Made by a program: the position numbers and the translations under genes
Part shown: piece by piece, positions 13,967 to 21,223 of the stretch
Layout: each line of letters opens with the position of its first letter
How positions within the stretch are numbered: position 1 is the stretch's first letter
The notes under the pieces: model-generated
What the model was told of the DNA's origin: nothing
The model's database searches: none
What the model saw: the letters and a program-made list of their open reading frames with translations, nothing else
Origin: JAFGWO01 sp965603295
GTDB taxonomy: Bacteria > BMS3Abin14
DNA: 21,413 bases
Direction of reading: 5' to 3'
NCBI GenBank assembly: GCA_965603295.1
Contig: CBFDCL010000033.1
Coordinates: forward strand, 1 to 21,413

Positions 13967-14030
13967 GTGATTCGTGATTGGGGAACAAAGTAGCGGTTTA
14001 AGAGTTTGAAAGTTTGAGAGTTTAAAGTTG
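13967..14030 (+). repeat. GTGATTC element and AGAGTTTG array
   Basis: GTGATTCGTGATTGG (13967-13981) is an exact 15-bp inverted match to 14096-14110. After 19 bp come four units, AGAGTTTG, AAAGTTTG, AGAGTTT and AAAGTTG (14001-14030). Confidence 0.8.
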
Positions 14031-14044
14031 AAACCCGGGTCAAC

Positions 14045-14125
14045 GTCCAATGTCCAACGTTCAACGTTTTTTCCTTTGGGCTTTAGGCTGCTCAACCAAT
14101 CACGAATCACCAGTCACCAGTCACT
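14045..14125 (+). repeat. Composite repeat module, copy 1
   Basis: The module consists of GTCCAAT, GTCCAAC, GTTCAAC (14045-14065), a CCTTTGGGC-centred block (14066-14091), and AATCACG, AATCACC, AGTCACC, AGTCACT (14098-14125). The same three blocks in the same order and orientation recur at 14996-15076. Confidence 0.85.
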
Positions 14126-14140
14126 TATTACCATTTTCTC

Positions 14141-14168
14141 GTTTGATGTTTGAAGTTTGATGTTTTAT
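14141..14168 (+). repeat. GTTTGAT heptamer array, four copies
   Basis: Four consecutive units: GTTTGAT, GTTTGAA, GTTTGAT, GTTTTAT. Confidence 0.85.
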
Positions 14169-14285
14169 CTTACGTCCGGACCCGAGGATCCCCGGCTGCG
14201 GATGGCAGGCAGAAATACGGTATTTCCTCTTACTGTCTTATCAATCGGGTATTCAATGGCGATTTACCACTAGAGAGTGTTGAGC

Positions 14286-14966
14286 ATGGTTCCAGAAGAG
14301 ATTTTCAAAAGACTGCGCGACTCCAGGGGCATCCTTTTTGACCTGGACAACACCCTTTATCCGAAGGATAGGGGCGTGTTCGACAAAATCCGGGAACGGA
14401 TCAGCCAGTTTGTTGCCGAACTGACGGGACTCGGCCCGGCGGAAGTTCTTAACTTGCGGAGCCGTTACCTCGCGAATTACGGAACGACTCTCGGCGGCCT
14501 CATGGATCGGCACGGGGTTGACCCAGAGGAGTTCATGGAGTTTGTCCACGATGTCCCGGTGGAGGAGATGCTCCACCCTGAACCGGAACTGGCGTCTTTT
14601 CTGGAATCCATCGAACTGCCCATGGTGATCCTTACCAACGCCTCCCTCAGGCACGCCGAACGGGTCCTCGGGATCCTGGGGGTCGGGAGGTTTTTCAAGG
14701 GGATCTGCGACCTGGAACGAACGGGGTTCCTCGGAAAACCCCACCGGGAGGCTTACGAAGAGGCGGCGGGGATGCTGTCACAACCGTTGGGCGAAATTAT
14801 CTTTTTTGACGATGTGCCTGCGTATGTCGAGGCAGGCGCTCGTTTCGGAGCGTTGACCGTCCATGTCGGGCCGGGGGGAAATGGGGAAGGACATTTCCGG
14901 GTGGACCGGATTACCGACCTCGCGGGGCCGTTCCGGGAGATGCCCTGGTATAACAACACAGTTTAG
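14286..14966 (+). CDS. HAD-superfamily hydrolase, pyrimidine 5'-nucleotidase-like
   Basis: The 226-residue protein has the HAD motifs in order: ILFDLDNTLYP (nucleophile D19 and D21 in DxDNT), VILTNAS (motif 2 Thr), GKPHREAYEEA (motif 3 Lys), and EIIFFDDVPAYVEAG (motif 4 acidic pair). The helical cap between motifs 1 and 2 and the DNTLYP signature are typical of the group that includes yeast Sdt1/Phm8-type pyrimidine or nucleotide 5'-phosphatases. The in vivo substrate is unknown. The start is uncertain: GTG (14277), TTG (14280) and ATG (14286) are all in frame, and none has a strong ribosome site; ATG is preferred. The stop TAG (14964-14966) lies inside a GTTTAGA heptamer array. Confidence 0.85.
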   Translation: MVPEEIFKRLRDSRGILFDLDNTLYPKDRGVFDKIRERISQFVAELTGLGPAEVLNLRSRYLANYGTTLGGLMDRHGVDPEEFMEFVHDVPVEEMLHPEPELASFLESIELPMVILTNASLRHAERVLGILGVGRFFKGICDLERTGFLGKPHREAYEEAAGMLSQPLGEIIFFDDVPAYVEAGARFGALTVHVGPGGNGEGHFRVDRITDLAGPFREMPWYNNTV

Positions 14967-15112
14967 AGTTGAGGGTTCAGAGTTGAGAGAAGAGCGTCCA
15001 ACGTCCAATGTCCAACGTGTTTTCCTTTGTGTTTTGGGCTACTTTTCCAATCACGAATCACCAAACACTGATCACCGATATTTCCCATCCCTTCCATCCC
15101 CTTCATCCCTGT
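14961..15112 (+). repeat. Stop-codon heptamer array followed by composite repeat module, copy 2
   Basis: GTTTAGA, GTTGAGG, GTTCAGA and GTTGAGA (14961-14988) are followed by GTCCAAC, GTCCAAT and GTCCAAC (14996-15016). A CCTTTG...GGGC block follows (15018-15042), then AATCACG, AATCACC, AAACACT and GATCACC (15049-15076). A loose CCTTCAT-type stretch ends near 15112. The middle three blocks repeat the order seen at 14045-14125. Confidence 0.85.
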
Positions 15113-15284
15113 TGGAACATGGTTTGCCTGGTTTCGAAATGGTAATTTGAATTTCTACTTTGGGAAACAGTCGTATCACGGTTGAACTTATCCGAGTCGT
15201 GGTTAAACTGGAGGGGTGCATTCGACATGTAAGGATCGATATTTAACCCTGAGGGTCAGTCTTCAATCTTATTCTGGAGTCCCC
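14967..15284. other. Gap upstream of the M16 peptidase
   Basis: There is no gene in these 318 bp. The first half is the composite repeat described at 14961-15112. From about 15113 to 15284 no repeats are seen; this part should hold the peptidase promoter, but no clear -35/-10 pair stands out. A GTG at 15216 has its GGAGG too close to be used. Confidence 0.6.
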
Positions 15285-17987
15285 ATGCGCCCCGAAATCA
15301 ATGAAAAGAACCTTTCGCGTTTCGTGATCCTCGCGGCGGTGCTGGCAGCCGCTCTCCTCTGGTCGGGTTTCCCCGCTGCGGCGTTCGTGGATCGAGGCGA
15401 AACCGTTTCCCAAACACTTCCCAACGGGTTTGAAGTGCTTATCCGGGAGGAACCCGCCCAGAATGTCGCCGAGCTCCAGATCTGGGTCGGGGCGGGCAGC
15501 CGCGACGAACCCGCCGGGAAAGAGGGTGTTGCCCATCTTTTCGAGCACATGATCTTCAAAGGGACGAAAAAACACGGCGTCGGGGAGATCGCACGGGCGG
15601 TGGAAGCCGCCGGAGGGGATATCAACGCCTATACCGCACCGGAACACACGGTCTATCATATTTCCATCGCCGCCGAGTTTTTCACGACGGCCATGGACAT
15701 TCTGGCTGATGCTGTGATGAACCCCTCCTTCGACCCCCAGGAACTCGAAAAGGAAAAACTGGTGGTCATCGAGGAGATCCACCGGGGGAACGACAACCCC
15801 TCCAGGGTCTTCTCCCGGGACATGTTTCAAACGGCCTATAAGGTCCATCCTTACGGCAGGACCGTTATCGGCACCCCTGAATCCGTGGCCGGCATCTCGC
15901 GCAAGGACATGATCCGGTTTCACGAGACCTGGTACGTCCCCGGAAATATGAAGCTGGTTGCCGTCGGAGGCGTCCGCGCACAGGATGTGATGGAATCGGC
16001 CAGAAGGCTGTTCCCCGGTTCCAGGTCGGAAGGGGGCGTCCGAAAGGAGGTCGTGGAGCCGAAACAGGAAAGTCCGAGGATCTTTCGCCTGGTCCTGGAT
16101 TCCGAGCCGGCCAGGATGGTACTGGCTTTTCCCATTGGAGACCTGACGGATCCGGAAACCCCGGTTCTCGACCTTGCGGCGTCAATACTTTCCGGGGGCC
16201 GGAGTGCCAGGTTGCCGGTCCGGCTCAGGGATTCCGGTATTGTTCACAGTGCCTGGGCTTTCGCCTACACGCCGACGGATCCCGGTCTCTTCGTCATCGG
16301 TGCGACGATGTCCCAGGAAAAGACCGGCGATGCCCTGAAAGGCGTCCTTGAGCAGATCTCCCGCCTCCAGACGGAACCCGTTTCCCTCGAGGAACTGGAG
16401 CGGGCAAGAAGGCAGGTCATGAGTGAAAAGATCTTCTCCAAGGAAACGGTGGAGGGGCAGGCCAGGGAAATCGGGTATGTGGCGCTCCACGTGGGGGACC
16501 TGGATTTTTTCGACAGGTATTACTCCCGGCTTCAATCTGTGGACCCGCAGGATATCATGGCCGCCGCCCAAAGGGTCTTTCGGCCGGAAAGGGCTACAGT
16601 GGGCTTCCTGACCAGGGAGGAAGAGACCCAGCCCGGTGACGAAACGGTCCGGAGGATGCTCAGTGAGACCGTCAGGCCCGGGCCCCCCCCGGACGGGAAG
16701 AAAGGGGCGCCGGTTTACCGAAGCGTCCTTCCCAACGGGATCGTCCTCCTTGTCAGGGAGGACTCGAGGCTCCCCCTCGTAGCGGCCAGGATCGGTGTGC
16801 TGGGAGGCGTGAGGTACGAATCGGAGAGAGACCAGGGGATTTTCAACTTGATGGCGGGGCTGGTTACCCGCGGTAGCACGAAAAGGACCGCCAGACAGAT
16901 AGCTGAAAAGCTCGACGACATGTCGGCCTCTCTGACCGGATTCTCCGGGAGGAACAGTTTCGGGATCACAGGGAAGTTCATGAGCAGCGACATTTCCGAG
17001 GGGTTTGGTCTCATGAGGGAAGTGCTCACCGAGGCTGTTTTTCCGGCCGATGAGATCAGGTTTTCCAAGGAGAGGGTTATCAGCGGAATCAGGGCCCGCA
17101 GGGATGACATGCCCCTTTACGCCCTGGACCTTTTCACCCGGACCCTTTTTTCCGAACATCCCTACCGGTTTCCCATGATGGGAACGGAGGAATCGGTGGC
17201 CTCCCTTACCAGGGGGGATCTCAGATCCGTTTACGGATCTGTGATCCGCCCCGAAGGCATGGTTGTTTCCATCGCGGGCGATATCACCGTCGATGAGGCC
17301 TACCGTCTGACAAAGCGGGATTTCGGGGATCTCCAGGGAAAGAGGTTTGACCCGGGCCCCCTTCCTGTGGAGGTCCCGGCCGCTGGGATCGTCGCGGGGA
17401 AAGTCCGTGTTCCGGACAAAGCTCAGACCCACGTGATCCTCGGTTACCTTGGCCCCTCGCTGGATTCGGAGGACCTCGACGCCCTGGAAGTCCTCAACGC
17501 CATCCTGGCGGGACAGGGAGGAAGACTGTTTACCGAACTGCGAGACAAGCGATCCCTTGCCTACAGCGTTTTCTCCTTTGTGCTTCCCGGGATCGACCCT
17601 GGCATTATCGCCTTCGGGATAGGTGTCAGCCCGGAGCGGGAGGAGGAAGCGGTGGAAGGGTTCCTGGAGCAGATCCGGCGGGTCCGGGAGGAACTCGTCC
17701 CGGAAGACGAGATGGACCGGGCCGGCAGATACCTGGTGGGATACCGCAATATCCGGCTCCAGACCCTCCAGTCCCGGGCGGACGAACTGTTTTTCCCGGC
17801 TCTCTATGGCCAGGATCTGGAGCATGAACTGGCGTTCCGGGAACGGCTGCTGTCCGTTACCCCCGATCAGGTGAGGGAGGCTGCCCGGCGCTACCTTGAT
17901 CCGGAGAACTATGTCCTGGCGGTGCTGGAGGGAGGGGAGAGGGTTCCGGATGAGTCCGGGGCCGGAACTTCCCATGAAATAAGGTGA
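15285..17987 (+). CDS. Secreted two-domain M16-family zinc metallopeptidase
   Basis: The 900-residue protein has a signal peptide or N-terminal anchor (FVILAAVLAAALLWSGFPAAA, about residues 13-33), so it acts in the periplasm or at the membrane. The first M16 unit starts LPNGFEVLIREEP and carries the inverted zinc motif H84-L-F-E87-H88, with the distal Glu near 164 (VVIEEIHRG). A second M16 unit begins near residue 485 (LPNGIVLLVREDSRLPLVA). It lacks HxxEH, showing NLMAG at the equivalent place, and so is the non-catalytic partner half. This active/inactive fusion is as in other long M16 proteases. The start ATG at 15285 has GGAG 5 nt upstream. It sits just before a cytochrome gene, but that gene has its own promoter. 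The substrate is unknown. Confidence 0.92.
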   Translation: MRPEINEKNLSRFVILAAVLAAALLWSGFPAAAFVDRGETVSQTLPNGFEVLIREEPAQNVAELQIWVGAGSRDEPAGKEGVAHLFEHMIFKGTKKHGVGEIARAVEAAGGDINAYTAPEHTVYHISIAAEFFTTAMDILADAVMNPSFDPQELEKEKLVVIEEIHRGNDNPSRVFSRDMFQTAYKVHPYGRTVIGTPESVAGISRKDMIRFHETWYVPGNMKLVAVGGVRAQDVMESARRLFPGSRSEGGVRKEVVEPKQESPRIFRLVLDSEPARMVLAFPIGDLTDPETPVLDLAASILSGGRSARLPVRLRDSGIVHSAWAFAYTPTDPGLFVIGATMSQEKTGDALKGVLEQISRLQTEPVSLEELERARRQVMSEKIFSKETVEGQAREIGYVALHVGDLDFFDRYYSRLQSVDPQDIMAAAQRVFRPERATVGFLTREEETQPGDETVRRMLSETVRPGPPPDGKKGAPVYRSVLPNGIVLLVREDSRLPLVAARIGVLGGVRYESERDQGIFNLMAGLVTRGSTKRTARQIAEKLDDMSASLTGFSGRNSFGITGKFMSSDISEGFGLMREVLTEAVFPADEIRFSKERVISGIRARRDDMPLYALDLFTRTLFSEHPYRFPMMGTEESVASLTRGDLRSVYGSVIRPEGMVVSIAGDITVDEAYRLTKRDFGDLQGKRFDPGPLPVEVPAAGIVAGKVRVPDKAQTHVILGYLGPSLDSEDLDALEVLNAILAGQGGRLFTELRDKRSLAYSVFSFVLPGIDPGIIAFGIGVSPEREEEAVEGFLEQIRRVREELVPEDEMDRAGRYLVGYRNIRLQTLQSRADELFFPALYGQDLEHELAFRERLLSVTPDQVREAARRYLDPENYVLAVLEGGERVPDESGAGTSHEIR

Positions 17988-18017
17988 TTGACACCGAAAA
18001 CGCGACTGTGGTATACA
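17988..18017 (+). promoter_or_regulatory. Sigma-70-type promoter for the tetrahaem cytochrome
   Basis: A perfect TTGACA (17988-17993) directly follows the M16 stop codon. TATACA (18012-18017) comes 18 bp later. The predicted start is roughly 55-60 nt before the cytochrome ATG at 18082. Confidence 0.7.
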
Positions 18018-18081
18018 CCCGAATCCAATAAAATCGCGAGAAATTAAAACCCGTTTCAAGGAACTTTCAGGAGGTGAGAAA

Positions 18082-18426
18082 ATGAGCAAAAAACTGGCCG
18101 TCATTGTGATTGCCATCGTTGTAGCCATGGCGTTTGGGGCCTCAGCGGCCTTTGCCGGAGATGCCCCCGACACGATCACTATCAAAAAGAGCGGGGACAC
18201 GAGGTCCGCCGTTACGTTCCCCCATGCCAGTCACGCCAAGACCATCGACTGCTTCGCCTGCCATCACGCATCCAAGACCAAAGAGGAGATCAAGGGCTGT
18301 TTTGAATGCCATGGCAAGGACGAGAGCGCATCCCCCGCCAAGACGGCTTTCCACAACACATGCAGGGGCTGCCACAAGGAAAAGGGCGCGGGTCCCACAA
18401 AGTGCAACGATTGTCATCCAAAGTGA
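18082..18426 (+). CDS. Periplasmic tetrahaem cytochrome c (class III / c3-c7 type)
   Basis: The 114-residue precursor has a clean signal peptide, cleaved probably after AFA (residue 25). The mature part of about 89 residues has four CXXCH haem sites: C57-FA-C60-H61, C73-FE-C76-H77, C94-RG-C97-H98 and C108-ND-C111-H112. Four further His (48, 51, 62, 91) could be the distal ligands, giving bis-His haems. FPHASHA before the first site is typical of class III cytochromes. It should shuttle electrons in the periplasm. The ribosome site AGGAGGTGA is nearly perfect. It has its own promoter and is followed by two hairpins before resB, whose product helps attach these haems. Confidence 0.95.
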   Translation: MSKKLAVIVIAIVVAMAFGASAAFAGDAPDTITIKKSGDTRSAVTFPHASHAKTIDCFACHHASKTKEEIKGCFECHGKDESASPAKTAFHNTCRGCHKEKGAGPTKCNDCHPK

Positions 18427-18437
18427 TGATTGTGAAC

Positions 18438-18497
18438 CTGTCTTGGCTGCTTACCAGGACAGTGTGATTTAAGGAGGGGCGGCGAAAGCCGCCCTTT
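18438..18497 (+). terminator. Two consecutive hairpins after the tetrahaem cytochrome gene
   Basis: The first hairpin is CTGTCTTGG (18438-18446) with CCAGGACAG (18454-18462), 9 bp including one T-G pair, loop of 7. The second is GGGCGGC (18477-18483), GAAA tetraloop, GCCGCCC (18488-18494), followed by TTTCATTT. The second is probably a moderate terminator or attenuator that lets some transcription pass into resB. The first may stabilise the cytochrome mRNA end. Confidence 0.75.
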
Positions 18498-18532
18498 CAT
18501 TTACCTCAAATTTCAGGAGTATCGGAGCTCAC

Positions 18533-19957
18533 TTGAATCAAAAGACCAAAGAATCGATGAATCCAACCGCCGATTACGAAGGGCCCCGCAGGAAAGACCG
18601 CAAGGGGTTTCTGACCGTAATCCACGACACTCTGGCTTCCGTAACCCTGGCCATCTCCCTTCTGATCGCCCTGGCCATCACTTCCATCTTCGGTACGGTC
18701 ATCCTTCAGAAGGGAAGACCGGACCAGTACCTCATGGAATACGGGCCAGGTCTTTACAATTTCTTCAAGTTCCTGGCGCTGGATGACATGTATCGGTCCT
18801 GGTGGTTCCTCAGCCTGCTTGCACTGCTTCTGATCAACATCACCCTTTGTTCGGCCAGGCGGTTCCCCCGGACCTGGAACCTCATGACGAAAACCCCGGA
18901 TACCCTCGATGAGGCCCTGTTCGCCCGAACGAAATACAGGGGCTCCGTGCGCCGTTCCGTCAGTCCCGAGGGAGCCCTGGAGGCGGCCAGGGAAGTCCTG
19001 TCGAAGCATTACGGGAAGCCCAGGGAAACCCGCGGCGAGGGAGCCGTTACCCTCTCCGTGGAAAAGGGGAGGTTCGGGAGGATGGGCGCCTATGTCGTTC
19101 ACCTGAGCATCCTCATCCTCGCCATCGGCGCCCTTTACGGCGGCCTCGTCGGGTTCAAGGGGTATGTGAACATCATCGAGGGCCAGACCATCGACCGTGT
19201 GCCCCTCCGGAATCGGAACACGGCGATGAAACTCGATTTCGCAGTCCGCTGTGATGATTTTCAGGTCCAGTATTATCCCGGAAGCCAGCAGCCGAAGGAC
19301 TACTTCAGCGACCTCACGGTCCTGAGAGGGGGAAAGGAGGTCCTGAAAAAGAGGATCGAGGTCAACCATCCCCTTATTGTGGACGGAATCTATTTTTACC
19401 AGTCGAGCTACGGGGTGGATCGGAACTCCACGGTTACCCTCGAAGTGCTCGATCCTTCCGGGAGAATATCCGGGCCCGGTGTCACGGCGCGCGTCGGGCA
19501 GGAGTTCCGGGTCATGGGGGACCCCTCCCTGTATGTCGTTGAGGAGCTCATACCCAGCGCCACGGCTGGCCGCCCGGGGGTGAAGATCGCCCAGGTCCTC
19601 GGTAATTCTCACAGGGATTTCTTTCTCCTCTCCGCCGCCCCCGACAGGGACAAGATCCGCGGCGGATCCGTGTATTTCCGTATCAAGGACACGAATATCC
19701 GGGAGTACACGGGGCTTCAGGTTGCCTGGGATCCTGGGGTGCCTGTCGTCTGGCTGGCCTGCGCCATTATGATCCTCGGGCTCTACATGGCATTTTTCGT
19801 TGCCCATCAGCGGGTCTGGATCAGGGTGGGGCTGGAATCGGACGAGACCGCGGTTCTCATGGCGGGTACGTCCAACAGGAACCCGGCATCCTTCGAGAAG
19901 GAGTTTGAAACAGGTCTTTCCCAACTCAAGGAAGGCGTAAAGGGGAAAAGAGGCTGA
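18533..19957 (+). CDS. resB: Cytochrome c biogenesis protein ResB (System II)
   Basis: The 474-residue membrane protein is the ResB/Ccs1 half of the System II haem-handling and cytochrome c synthetase complex. Four membrane segments are visible at about 34-57, 89-106, 184-205 and 403-424. A large periplasmic region between the third and fourth contains the family stretch VNHPLIVDGIYFYQSSYG. H190 in the third segment (YVVHLSIL) is a likely haem-related His. The start is taken as TTG (18533-18535) with GGAG 5 nt upstream; an ATG at 18557 is the alternative. It lies between a multihaem cytochrome and ccsB, matching its partner role. Confidence 0.93.
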   Translation: MNQKTKESMNPTADYEGPRRKDRKGFLTVIHDTLASVTLAISLLIALAITSIFGTVILQKGRPDQYLMEYGPGLYNFFKFLALDDMYRSWWFLSLLALLLINITLCSARRFPRTWNLMTKTPDTLDEALFARTKYRGSVRRSVSPEGALEAAREVLSKHYGKPRETRGEGAVTLSVEKGRFGRMGAYVVHLSILILAIGALYGGLVGFKGYVNIIEGQTIDRVPLRNRNTAMKLDFAVRCDDFQVQYYPGSQQPKDYFSDLTVLRGGKEVLKKRIEVNHPLIVDGIYFYQSSYGVDRNSTVTLEVLDPSGRISGPGVTARVGQEFRVMGDPSLYVVEELIPSATAGRPGVKIAQVLGNSHRDFFLLSAAPDRDKIRGGSVYFRIKDTNIREYTGLQVAWDPGVPVVWLACAIMILGLYMAFFVAHQRVWIRVGLESDETAVLMAGTSNRNPASFEKEFETGLSQLKEGVKGKRG

Positions 19958-20144
19958 GTACTTTATTCCCCCGCTTCGATTGCCCGCACTTTTTTGGTCC
20001 AGGGGCCCCTGGGACACGGGGAATGGCGGGATCTAAATGAATTCCGTGATCCGGTAAACTCCCCGGGACCGGGTCTTTCGCCGTCCCATGCGGTTCGGCG
20101 TGGCACCGGCAGAAAAACGGAAACGACCGTGAGGTGAGAACAAT
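19958..20144. other. resB-ccsB gap with a perfect palindrome
   Basis: CCAGGGGCCCCTGG (19999-20012) is a perfect 14-bp palindrome 42 bp after the resB stop, with no T-run after it. No heptamer arrays are present. Whether it acts as a processing site or a protein-binding site is unknown. Confidence 0.5.
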
Positions 20145-20984
20145 ATGGACAGCTCTACTTTTCATATCCTGGCCACTTTTTCCTACCTGTTCGCCACGTT
20201 CTTTTATGTGGCCTACCTTGCATTCCGCACCAAAGGTGTCGGGGCTGTGGCGACTTCGATAGCGGTCGTGGGCGTCGTTGTCCACACGGTGGGGAAGGCC
20301 CTGCGATGGGTGGAATCCTATCGGTTGGGGATCGGGCACGCCCCCTTATCCAACATGTATGAATCCATGAGCTTTTTTGCTCTTTGCGTCATGGCCGGGT
20401 ACCTTCTCGTGGAGTGGAAATACAAGCAGAAGACGCTGGGAGCGATTGTGGCCCCCATTGCTTTTATCATCCTGGCGGCCAATGCCCTGTTCTTCCCCGA
20501 TGATATCAGACCTCTGGTGCCCGCCCTGCAGAGCGACTGGCTCCTTTACCACGTTATCACCTCTTTCGTCAGTTACGGGGCCTTTGCGGTGTCCTTCGGC
20601 GTTTCCCTCCTTTACCTGATCAAGATGAGGGCGGAAAATAGGGGGGTAAAGGAAGGTTCCCTGCTGTCTCTGTTCCCCGACCTTAAGATGCTCGACGAGG
20701 TGAACTACAAGTCCATCGCCGTAGGTTTTCCTCTCCTCTCCCTTGGGATCATTACCGGGGCGGCCTGGGCCAATTACGCCTGGGGCACCTACTGGAGCTG
20801 GGACCCCAAGGAAACATGGTCCCTCATAACCTGGTTCATTTATGCGGCCTACCTACATGCGAGGCTGACCAGAGGGTGGCAGGGCAAGCGGGCGGCCATC
20901 CTCTCCATCATCGGTTTCGGAGCCGTTGTTTTCACCTATGTCGGGGTTAATTACCTTCTGTCCGGGCTTCACAGTTACGCATGA
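20145..20984 (+). CDS. ccsB: Cytochrome c biogenesis protein CcsB/CcsA (ResC), System II
   Basis: The 279-residue polytopic membrane protein exports or presents haem and, with ResB, joins it to CXXCH sites in the periplasm. Diagnostic features are APLSNMYESM (66-75), the tryptophan-rich WWD-type motif WGTYWSWDPKETW (213-225), conserved His near 47, 136 and 238, and about eight hydrophobic segments. A GAGGTGAG ribosome site lies about 8 nt before the ATG. resB is 187 bp upstream, so the two may be co-transcribed despite the gap. Confidence 0.95.
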   Translation: MDSSTFHILATFSYLFATFFYVAYLAFRTKGVGAVATSIAVVGVVVHTVGKALRWVESYRLGIGHAPLSNMYESMSFFALCVMAGYLLVEWKYKQKTLGAIVAPIAFIILAANALFFPDDIRPLVPALQSDWLLYHVITSFVSYGAFAVSFGVSLLYLIKMRAENRGVKEGSLLSLFPDLKMLDEVNYKSIAVGFPLLSLGIITGAAWANYAWGTYWSWDPKETWSLITWFIYAAYLHARLTRGWQGKRAAILSIIGFGAVVFTYVGVNYLLSGLHSYA

Positions 20985-21223
20985 ACTGGCGGCCGTTTCC
21001 CGCGGCCCCATTCGTCCCCGATGTATGACGGGGGGGCTGAATTCCTCCCGATAACGGCTAACTGCAAATCATTACAGCTTTTTTCCCACAGCTCTTTCTT
21101 GACATGCCCTGAGGGCCTCATCTAGAATAACAAGGTTTTTTTTCGTTTGTGAAATATTTCTCCCCGTCTCAGGGTGAAATGGACCTGTTCTTTTTAACGC
21201 GAGAAGGATTGAGGAGGGGCTCC
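20985..21223. other. Gap between ccsB and the second cytochrome gene
   Basis: There is no gene in these 239 bp. A GC-rich partial hairpin (GGCCG...CGGCC, about 20993-21006) without a T-run follows ccsB. The rest holds the promoter listed at 21099-21128 and the 5' leader. No heptamer arrays are present. Confidence 0.6.
21099..21128 (+). promoter_or_regulatory. Sigma-70-type promoter with inverted repeat in the spacer
   Basis: TTGACA (21099-21104) and TAGAAT (21123-21128) are separated by 18 bp. Within the spacer is an inverted repeat GCCCT-G-AGGGC (21106-21116), placed where a repressor or activator could control the downstream cytochrome gene. Confidence 0.7.

Larger units (their letters stand above)
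13908..14285. other. Repeat-filled divergent gap between creatininase-family and HAD genes
   Basis: These 378 bp hold no gene. Successive blocks on the plus strand are GTGATTC-type (13967-13981), AGAGTTTG-type (14001-14030), GTCCAAC-type (14045-14065), a CTTTGGG block (14066-14091), AATCACG-type (14098-14125), and GTTTGAT-type (14141-14168). The first 58 bp and last 117 bp look like ordinary promoter-side DNA. Confidence 0.75.

Noticed and set aside
15216..15284. Earlier GTG start for the M16 peptidase
   Set aside because: GGAGG is directly against the GTG, and the extra residues would precede a well-formed signal peptide that starts at the ATG at 15285.
16182..18200. Open frame of 672 codons on the minus strand
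   Set aside because: It lies antisense to the M16 peptidase and cytochrome, whose motifs and signal peptides are clear. The antisense product is proline/arginine/glycine-rich with no recognisable domain, as expected from high-GC codon bias.
18506..20017. Open frame of 503 codons on the minus strand
   Set aside because: It is antisense to resB, which has family motifs and membrane segments; the antisense product has none.
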